A DNA stretch of 16,028 nucleotides, taken from contig JALSOY010000064.1 of the NCBI GenBank assembly GCA_026986235.1, positions 1 to 16,028 on the forward strand, read 5' to 3'. The position numbers were made by a program, and so were the translations under genes. This DNA comes from Caldifarciminota bacterium. Lineage in GTDB: Bacteria; Hydrothermota; Hydrothermia; B15-G9; WFZT01. This document shows, one piece after another, positions 1 to 6,100 of the stretch. The stretch's first letter is position 1; every line of letters starts with the position of its first letter. Under the pieces are notes generated by a model. The model saw only the letters and a list, made by a program, of their open reading frames with translations, was not told the origin of the DNA and made no database searches.

Positions 1-1162
1 AATCAGACTCCGTGTTCCTGTACCTTCTCCAGAGTTGTGGAATTAGCCCTTCATAAAAGTGATATTCCGACTCAAATTCATCCGAGTTCAGGGTGTACTC
101 ACGGGGACTCTCTGTGCCGTAAATGATCACATTTCTGAGCTCCTCTGGCAGGTCCTTCCAGGGTTTGTTGAGGTCTGCATTGTAGATCGAGGCAAGTCTT
201 TCGAGCTTCACCTCTAAAAAGGGATTGGGAACACCCCACGGTTTGATTGCACCCTCGTAAATGGAGAGTTCGGGGTTATTTATGAGGAGCCGGGGATCAA
301 TCTCGAACTTCACTCCCAGGCCGTTACAGGCAGGACAGGCTCCATAGGGGGAGTTGAAAGAGAACAGTCTCGGCTCAGGTTCAGGCATGGAAAAACCACA
401 AATGGGACACATCAGCTTTTCGCTGAAGATCTCTTCATCTCCGTTTTCGTAAACAACGGTTACAAGTCCACCTGAAACCTTAAGTGCCTGTTCGACCGAA
501 TCTGCGAGTCGAGACCTTATGCCTTCTTTCAACTTTATCCTGTCAACGATTATTTCAATCGTATGATTTTTGTACTTCTCGAGATCCGGAACATCCTCTA
601 TTCTGTAAACTTTCCCATCCACGCGGACACGGACGAAGCCCAGTTTCTGGATTCTTTCAAAAAGGTCTTTGAACTCACCCTTTCTTCCTCTGACCATGGG
701 AGCGAGGATCTGGACCCTCTCGTGTTCGGTGTGCTTTAAGATCACATCAACGATCTCGTCAACGGTTTGTGATTTCAAAGGCACATCGTGTTCGGGACAG
801 TGTGGTACGCCGATCCTTGCGAAGAGGAGCCTTAAATAGTCATAAATTTCCGTTACAGTTGAGACAGTTGATCTTGGATTTTTAGAGGCCTTTCTGGGTT
901 CAATGGCAATGGCAGGGGAGAGCCCTTCTATGAGGTCAACATCGGGCTTTTCCATGAGGCCCAGAAACTGTCTTGCATAGGCCGATAGAGATTCAACATA
1001 CCTCCTCTGACCCTCGGCATACAGGGTGTCAAAGGCAAGGGAAGACTTACCCGACCCCGAGAGACCGGTTATCACGACAAACCGGTCCCTCGGTATCTCC
1101 AGGCTGATGTTCTTCAAATTGTGAACCCTTGCACCACGGACTACAATTTTTTCTGCGGGCAT
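1..1162 (-). CDS. uvrA: UvrA, excinuclease ABC subunit A (N-terminal part, runs off left edge)
   Basis: This is the DNA-damage recognition ATPase of nucleotide excision repair, which loads UvrB at lesions in the cytoplasm. Only the first 387 of roughly 940 residues are in the window. The start MPAEKIVVRGARVHNLKNI is the classic UvrA N-terminus. Walker A, GLSGSGKSS, is at residues 33-41, followed by the family blocks EGQRRYVESLSAYARQFL and GLSPAIAIEP. The UvrB-binding region lies at about 120-240 and contains MVRGRKGEFKDLFE from residue 156. The first C4 zinc module is C252-X2-C255-X20-C276-X2-C279. The visible part ends in QLWRRYRNTESD, matching the usual RRYRETES block. No frameshift is seen. 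The gene is divergent from hisB. There is no Shine-Dalgarno sequence before the ATG, and a good -10 box sits only 9 nt upstream, so the mRNA is probably leaderless. No LexA-type operator was recognised. Confidence 0.97.
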   Translation of the reverse strand, partial: MPAEKIVVRGARVHNLKNISLEIPRDRFVVITGLSGSGKSSLAFDTLYAEGQRRYVESLSAYARQFLGLMEKPDVDLIEGLSPAIAIEPRKASKNPRSTVSTVTEIYDYLRLLFARIGVPHCPEHDVPLKSQTVDEIVDVILKHTEHERVQILAPMVRGRKGEFKDLFERIQKLGFVRVRVDGKVYRIEDVPDLEKYKNHTIEIIVDRIKLKEGIRSRLADSVEQALKVSGGLVTVVYENGDEEIFSEKLMCPICGFSMPEPEPRLFSFNSPYGACPACNGLGVKFEIDPRLLINNPELSIYEGAIKPWGVPNPFLEVKLERLASIYNADLNKPWKDLPEELRNVIIYGTESPREYTLNSDEFESEYHFYEGLIPQLWRRYRNTESD

Positions 1163-1171
1163 AAGGGGATT

Positions 1172-1199
1172 ATTTTATGGAATTTTCTCCAACTGACAA
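1172..1199 (-). promoter_or_regulatory. Predicted sigma70-like promoter of uvrA
   Basis: On the minus strand there is TTGTCA (1194-1199), a 16-nt spacer and TAAAAT (1172-1177). The expected transcription start, about 7 nt after the -10 box, falls at about 1164-1165, only 2-3 nt before the uvrA ATG at 1160-1162. The bases just before the ATG read CCCCTT, the opposite of a ribosome binding site. This supports a leaderless transcript. It is inferred from sequence only. Confidence 0.55.
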
Positions 1200-1209
1200 G
1201 CCCGGCACA

Positions 1210-1238
1210 TTGAATTTGAATAAATTTGCATTTAAAAT
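1210..1238 (+). promoter_or_regulatory. Predicted sigma70-like promoter of hisBH
   Basis: TTGAAT (1210-1215), a 17-nt spacer and TAAAAT (1233-1238) make a good match to the housekeeping promoter consensus. The transcript would start near 1245 and leave about 18 nt of leader containing GGAGGTG (1251-1257), 5 nt before the hisB ATG. The leader is too short for a his attenuator or T-box, so any control should act at the promoter. The -35 box is 10 bp from the -35 box of the divergent uvrA promoter. Confidence 0.55.
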
Positions 1239-1262
1239 GAGTGCCTAACCGGAGGTGCTTTT

Positions 1263-1847
1263 ATGAGGAAGTCTCATGTTCACAGAAAAACCAGAGAGAC
1301 AGAAGTGTTTGTGGAGGTCATCATTGAGGGCAGAGGCAGGGCTGAAGTTGACACAGGCGTCGGTTTCTTCGACCACATGCTTGAAAACTTTTCAAGACAC
1401 GGACTTTTTGATTTGAAAGTGAAGGCAAGGGGAGATTTACATGTGGATCCCCACCATACTGTTGAAGATACAGGCATCACCCTTGGTATTGCATTTAAAA
1501 ACGCCCTGGGAGATCTTAAGGGAATAAAGAGAGCGGGCTTCTTCGCCTTCCCCATGGACGATGCGCTAACCATGGTGGCGTGCGACATTTCTGGAAGAGC
1601 CTACCTTCACTTTGAATACGAATTCAAAACTCCAGTAATTGGGAGTTTTGACACAGAACTTGTGAGGGAATTCTTCTCCGGATTCGTAAGAGGGCTGGAA
1701 TGCACCGTACATGTGGATGTAATCCGGGGTTACAACACTCACCACATAGTTGAGTCGATTTTTAAAAGCTTCGGGAAGGCGTTGAAGGAGGCAATGGAAA
1801 TCGTTCCCGGTATAGAAGAAGTTCCAAGTACAAAGGGTGTGATATGA
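1263..1847 (+). CDS. hisB: Imidazoleglycerol-phosphate dehydratase HisB
   Basis: This enzyme dehydrates imidazole glycerol phosphate to imidazole acetol phosphate in histidine biosynthesis; it is cytoplasmic and manganese-dependent, and in known members a 24-mer. At 194 residues it is the single-domain form, without the fused phosphatase found in enteric HisB. Family signatures are GVGFFDHML (32-40), the metal ligands in HHTVED (64-69), and the second metal motif HHIVE (160-164) inside GYNTHHIVESIFK. The C-terminus STKGVI is typical of the family. The start is supported by GGAGGTG 5 nt upstream and by alignment of the N-terminus (RKTRETEV). The stop overlaps the hisH start as ATGA, so the two genes are translationally coupled. 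Confidence 0.98.
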   Translation: MRKSHVHRKTRETEVFVEVIIEGRGRAEVDTGVGFFDHMLENFSRHGLFDLKVKARGDLHVDPHHTVEDTGITLGIAFKNALGDLKGIKRAGFFAFPMDDALTMVACDISGRAYLHFEYEFKTPVIGSFDTELVREFFSGFVRGLECTVHVDVIRGYNTHHIVESIFKSFGKALKEAMEIVPGIEEVPSTKGVI

Positions 1848-2458
1848 AAGTGGGAATCATCGATTACGGCGCTGGAAACCTCCTTTCCGTGGAGAAGGCG
1901 CTGGATTTTCTGGGTGTTGAAACTTCCAGGATAAGGAGTGCCACAGATTTTGAAAAGGTCGATGCCGTTGTCCTACCCGGGGTGGGTGCCTTTGGATCAG
2001 CGATAAAGAGCCTTGAAAACATGAGGGATGAAATCATCAGGTGGATAAATTCGGGTAAACCCTATCTCGGTATCTGTCTGGGCCTTCAACTCCTTTTTGA
2101 GGAGAGTGAGGAATCTCCAGGTGTCCCCGGCCTATCCATATTGAAAGGAAGGGTGGTGAGGTTCAAAGGGGGAAAAGTACCCCAGATAGGATGGAACCAG
2201 GTAAGGATCCTTCGCAGGGTTGAGGAGTTCAAAGGGATACCGGACGGAGAATTTTTCTACTTTCTCCACAGTTTCTATGTGGTACCCGAGGACGAAGAAA
2301 TCGTGATTTCTCGGACAGAGTACTATGTTGAATATGTTTCAGGGATAAAGAGAGGGAATCTTACAGCAGTCCAATTTCATCCCGAAAAAAGTGGAAAAGC
2401 AGGCCTGAAGTTTTTAAAAAACTGGATCAACCATGTTTTAAAACCACAAGAGTTTTAA
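1844..2458 (+). CDS. hisH: Imidazole glycerol phosphate synthase, glutamine amidotransferase subunit HisH
   Basis: HisH hydrolyses glutamine and channels ammonia to HisF, which makes imidazole glycerol phosphate and AICAR from PRFAR. At 204 residues it is full length. It starts with the class I amidotransferase pattern IDYGAGNLLSV, has PGVGAFG at 45-51 and the nucleophile C78 in GICLGLQLLFEES, and completes the catalytic triad with H179 and E181 in VQFHPEKSG. It overlaps hisB by 4 nt and shares its promoter. Its partner hisF and hisA are not in the window: the operon stops here and a gene-poor, repeat-bearing stretch follows. A 7-bp AT-rich inverted repeat (2438-2444 with 2452-2458) covers the stop codon, but it is weak as a terminator. 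Confidence 0.97.
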   Translation: MKVGIIDYGAGNLLSVEKALDFLGVETSRIRSATDFEKVDAVVLPGVGAFGSAIKSLENMRDEIIRWINSGKPYLGICLGLQLLFEESEESPGVPGLSILKGRVVRFKGGKVPQIGWNQVRILRRVEEFKGIPDGEFFYFLHSFYVVPEDEEIVISRTEYYVEYVSGIKRGNLTAVQFHPEKSGKAGLKFLKNWINHVLKPQEF

Positions 2459-2722
2459 TGCCCACATAAATCAGCGTCACCACCAGAAGAGAGGATGCCG
2501 ACGCAAAGAGAAAGGGCCAGTGAGTCCTTTATTCCACAAGTCAAGAAGAGATTAATCCCAGGAGAAGCGATATATCTGCCCGGGAAGGTTAACAAAGAAC
2601 AGTATTATGGATTTCAAAAAATACCAAAAGCGGGTGAAAGTGCGTGATATCACCAAACTTCCAGAATGCGAGTGAAAGACCGCCCGCACCAAGTATAGAA
2701 AGGTTCCATTTTATAAAAGGAA
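2427..2722 (-). pseudogene. Possible decayed hydrophobic (membrane-protein-like) reading frame
   Basis: One minus-strand frame reads as two hydrophobic pieces: a segment with ILGAGGLSLAFWKFGD and HFHPLLVFFEIHNTVL (about 2591-2722), and a C-terminal piece LFASASSLLVVTLIYVG ending at a stop inside the 3' end of hisH (2427-2429). The frame is broken by three stops (2589-2591 TAA, 2541-2543 TGA, 2529-2531 TAA). Three stops in about 98 codons is close to chance for unconstrained DNA, so this may simply be non-coding. I cannot name a family. The upstream extension of the frame is encoded by the palindromic repeats and is not protein-like. It is the only hint of former coding content between hisH and the repeats. 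Confidence 0.2.
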
Positions 2723-2730
2723 AACTTTTA

Positions 2731-2962
2731 AAATCCCCCTTCACCAGAGGGACTTTTTGAGAATCCCCCTTTTGTCCCCCTTTTGACAAAGGGGGATTAT
2801 GGAAACCCCGATCCCCCTTCGATAGAAGGGGGACTAAGGGGGATGTTTACCGCTTGAATTCCAATCCCCCTTCGACAGAAGGGAATTTTTGAGAGGGAAG
2901 GAATCCCACTTCTCCAGGGGGGACTTTGGGAATCCTAATTCACCCTCTCCAAATGGGATTCC
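2731..2962. repeat. Cluster of degenerate REP/MITE-like palindromic repeats
   Basis: About five to six imperfect copies of a short unit built on AATCCCCCTT...AAGGGGGAT follow one another. Units begin near 2732, 2762, 2811, 2863, 2902 and 2937. The best copies fold into hairpins: 2813-2820 with 2825-2832 (8 bp, loop GATA), and 2868-2873 with 2878-2883 (6 bp, loop GACA). The unit at 2762-2798 can form either of two competing stems for the same AAAGGGGG. The later copies (2902-2962) are increasingly degraded. Similar G/C-run palindromes are dispersed in many bacterial genomes. There is no transposase here, and the spacing is irregular, so this is not CRISPR. Confidence 0.75.
2868..2890 (+). terminator. 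Plausible rho-independent terminator within the repeat cluster
   Basis: CCCTTC (2868-2873), a GACA loop and GAAGGG (2878-2883) are followed directly by AATTTTT (2884-2890). This is the only hairpin in the repeat cluster with both a clean stem and a T tract on the plus strand. It could end transcription coming from hisBH and insulate the promoter at 3024-3052. The stem is only 6 bp, and the element is also a copy of the repeat unit, so a terminator role is an inference. Confidence 0.4.
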
Positions 2963-3023
2963 TGGTCTTTTTGGGTAATTTTGCAATTACTTAAATTGGT
3001 ATTTAAAGGGATGAAAACAATGG

Positions 3024-3052
3024 TTGATTTTTGCAAAACGATGGGATAAAAT
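3024..3052 (+). promoter_or_regulatory. Predicted promoter of the giant-protein operon
   Basis: TTGATT (3024-3029), a 17-nt spacer and TAAAAT (3047-3052) give a good sigma70-like promoter, with transcription starting near 3059. The spacer holds the perfect 10-bp palindrome TTTTGCAAAA (3029-3038). The half-sequence TTTTGCAA also occurs 50 bp upstream at 2979-2986, there overlapping the inverted repeat GTAATT-TTGC-AATTAC (2975-2990). These could be regulator sites or chance AT-rich palindromes. Confidence 0.5.
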
Positions 3053-3058
3053 TCATCT

Positions 3059-3149
3059 GTGGGTTAAGGAGGATGGCAATGATGGAACGATTTAGGTGGT
3101 GCCGTTATAAAGTTGTTTCACCCTTTCATCTAAAAAAGGGGGGTTCACC
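3059..3149 (+). promoter_or_regulatory. Leader of the giant-protein operon, with a small overlapping ORF and a hairpin over the ribosome binding site
   Basis: A strong Shine-Dalgarno sequence, AAGGAGGA (3066-3073), precedes ATG codons at 3079 and 3082. These open a frame of up to 47 codons that ends at 3219, 70 nt inside the giant gene and in another frame. The giant gene itself has only GGGGGG (3138-3143), 6 nt before its ATG. The bases CCCTTT (3121-3126) can pair with AAAGGG (3135-3140) and cover that weaker site. Ribosomes translating the small frame would open this hairpin. No known riboswitch consensus was recognised. The peptide is mostly a shadow of the giant gene, so if used it is likely regulatory rather than a functional product. 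Confidence 0.35.
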
Positions 3150-6100
3150 ATGTGGCGATCCTTTTGTACCCTGTTTATCGTGGGGATCATTCAGGCGGGA
3201 GATTGGAGTATTGACTTAAATATTTCACCCAATCCCTCGCCCTACCTTAGTGACTGGCAATCCCACCCCGGAACGGCAACCCTCACCATCACCTACACGG
3301 GCACAGGCCCTGCCCAGGTTCAGCTATCCGGCTCAATTTCAAGAAACGGAACCGTTATCGCTCAGGGGACGAGTGAGGTTCTCTCCTTTTCCGGACCCGA
3401 AACGAGGATAATTTCAAATGAACAGATGGTAACATGGACCGATGTTTCTTATTCAACCACACTGGAAGAGCAGATCGTTAGATCAGGCAGGTTTCCAGAG
3501 GGGACCTATACATTCTGCATCCGTCTTTTGAGTTATCCAGACGGTAACGAACTCGCAGGTGACTGTGAGAGCTATACGATCGTCCTTCCAAGACCACCTA
3601 CCCTTTTGACTCCTGCCAATAACGACACCGTCAACCTCCCGTTTCCCGTCTTCACCTGGACACCTCTTACAGCTCCACCCACCTACACCATCCATTACAG
3701 GATCAGCATCTGGGAGATGATTCAGGGGCAGACTCCTGATCAGGCGGCGTCCGGATTTCCCATCTTTGTGGATACGGTGGATTTTACCATGTTCACATAT
3801 CCCGTTGATGCCCCGGAGCTGGAGGACGGGCACAGTTATGTCTGGCAGGTACAATCCCTTGATTCAATCTACCAGCCATTTGGTGAAAATCAGGGTAGAA
3901 GTGACATCTTCGCATTCACATACTCACCTGTTGTGGGACCGCCTTCCCGCCTGGGTGACACCCTTACGATTATTGAGGATGCCGCTTATCTCGTAATCTC
4001 AGGGTTGAACATAGAGGAGACTCCCACATCCTACATCCTATCAGGAAATGCCTCCCTGCTCCTTCCGGTTTTAACCGGAGTTCCGCCCATAACTGTTGGG
4101 GTTTCAAACCTCGAGGTATCCAAAAACGACCTTTCAATAGTGGGCGGAAGTTTTAACGCTCCTTCGCTTGACCCATCGATCTTTCCACAGGTGATAACCG
4201 GGGCATTTTTAAGGATTACGGGGCTCGGCTTTGACGCCTCATCCGGTTTCAGCTTTACAGGTGAGTTCCATCTTCCCGATAACCTCGGCATACCAGACTT
4301 TTCTATACCAGGCAGTCTCACGCTGGACAGACACGGCTTGCACGGGACGCTATCAAAAACCGCTCCAGAGGGGTCAAGCCTCTTCTCTCTTGGATCGGGT
4401 ATGCTGGGACTCGATATTACGGGTGTGGAACTTCACTTCTCGGCACCCGTTGTCTCCCTCCAGGGGAAGCTACATGTGTTTGACACCACTCTCAACTTCA
4501 GAATAGACACACTGTCCCTCGACGGGACGGACATCACGGGTAAGCTGAAGGTCAACGGTCCCCTCACCCTTCCCCTCGTTCCAGGTAGTGACCTTGTTAC
4601 CATCAGAATGGATAGTATCAGGGGGAATTTTTCAACCGGCGGGTCTTCTCTTAACCTTTACGGTGGATTTGGTATGAGGCTCAGCTCCGGCACATGCGGT
4701 GGTGACCTCGTTTTGAATCTCACAAACACAGGGATAAGCCTTAACAGTTTCCATGCAGACTGTGATTCACTTCTGAGCGACCTTGACCTTGGATGGGTCC
4801 ACATAAACTTCCGTAATTTAGACCTTGCGAGCCTCTCGTACTCACAGGAAAATGGCTGGGACTTCAATCTGAATTTGGATGTGAGGTTTTCCTTCCCCTA
4901 TCTCGATTCACTCAGGCTTCCATGGTTATCCGGGATTTCACTGGGGACAGACGGGTTTCACTTCCCCGATATTGATCTTTCAAATCTCAACCTGCCTGCA
5001 TTCAACTTCGGTGGCTTCGGTCTGAGGCCTCTCGGATTCCGTATGGCTGATTTTACCTTCCCGTGGTTCAACTGGTCAGAGGGTATGCCCACGGGCTTTA
5101 ACTTCTCGTTTGACTTTGAGTTTACCATGCCGCACCTGCCTGAAAGTTTCCCCGAGTGCATCAGGTTACCTGACATAAGGGTTAACGATGTGAGTTTTTC
5201 TGAGGGCAGGCTGAGTTTTGACCTGCCGTTAAAGGTGATAAATCCTCCAGGTTGCAGGATTCCGCTTGGAGACAGCGTATTTTTTAACATCCTTCAGCTC
5301 ACAGGGTCCTTCAGTGCTCAGTTTGAGGGCGGTAACTTCGATGTAAACGGCGGGGTGGATGTGAGTGGAAACCTCTCCTTACCTTCGATTATGGTCTGTG
5401 AGAGTGGATCGGGTCAGATCGACCTCACTTCTTTTACCCTTCACTTCGATTCCGAAGGGCATCTATCGGGATCTGTTGAAAACATCATTCCTTCGTGTCC
5501 CATCAGATTTGGACCCTTCCAGATCAGGATAACGAGGTCCGACATAGACTTCAGGGTATCCGGGGGAGAGCAGGAGGTGGTATTTGCCCTTGACGGCACT
5601 TTGAGACTTCCCTCACCAACACCCGGCGACACCATCGAAGCCTCGGGTAACCTCGTCCTTGAGTTAGTTCACTTCAGACTCATAGATGGATCGATCAGGA
5701 TAACAGAGCCCTTTGTCTGGAACATACCCTCAGAATCGCCTGTGCTTGCCATAAGGGTGGATTCTGCCAGGATTGACACCGCAGGTTTCCACATTGACGG
5801 CTCAGGAAATCTTCTCCTTGCCGAAGGATACTCTGTGGGAGTCAACTTTAACCATCTGGTCCTTGACCTCAGGGATTTCAATGTGAAATCAGGTTCTGCA
5901 AACTTCACCTCGTCCTTTGCCTTCAGAATAGATATGTCAGGTGGTGGGATGGTATGGAGTGCCGTTCAGGCAGGAGCTCAGCTTCTGGGACAGGGGATAC
6001 TTTTGAATCTTCCGGAAAACATCAGTCTCCGTCAGGGTGGAATTGCCATAAGGGATACATCTGAAGTTCAGATAATCTGGAATCAGACCACATACACGGT

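Noticed and set aside
1163..1262. SOS (LexA) operator at uvrA and a histidine attenuator at hisB
   Set aside because: Neither CTG-N10-CAG nor GAAC-N4-GTTC type boxes are present, and the hisB leader of about 18 nt has no room for a leader peptide or T-box.
2589..2789. A 66-codon minus-strand ORF as a gene
   Set aside because: Its first third is encoded by the palindromic repeats (KGGQKGDSQKVPLVKGD), a well-known kind of spurious reading. It has no ribosome binding site and ends without a recognisable domain. The remaining part is treated only as a possible decayed frame.
2731..2962. CRISPR array
   Set aside because: Units differ strongly from each other, are self-complementary along most of their length and abut with irregular or no spacers; no cas genes are nearby.
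3053..3149. A riboswitch (for example c-di-GMP type) in the giant-operon leader
   Set aside because: I find only short 4-6 bp stems and no known aptamer consensus; the leader is about 90 nt and is better explained by ribosome binding sites.
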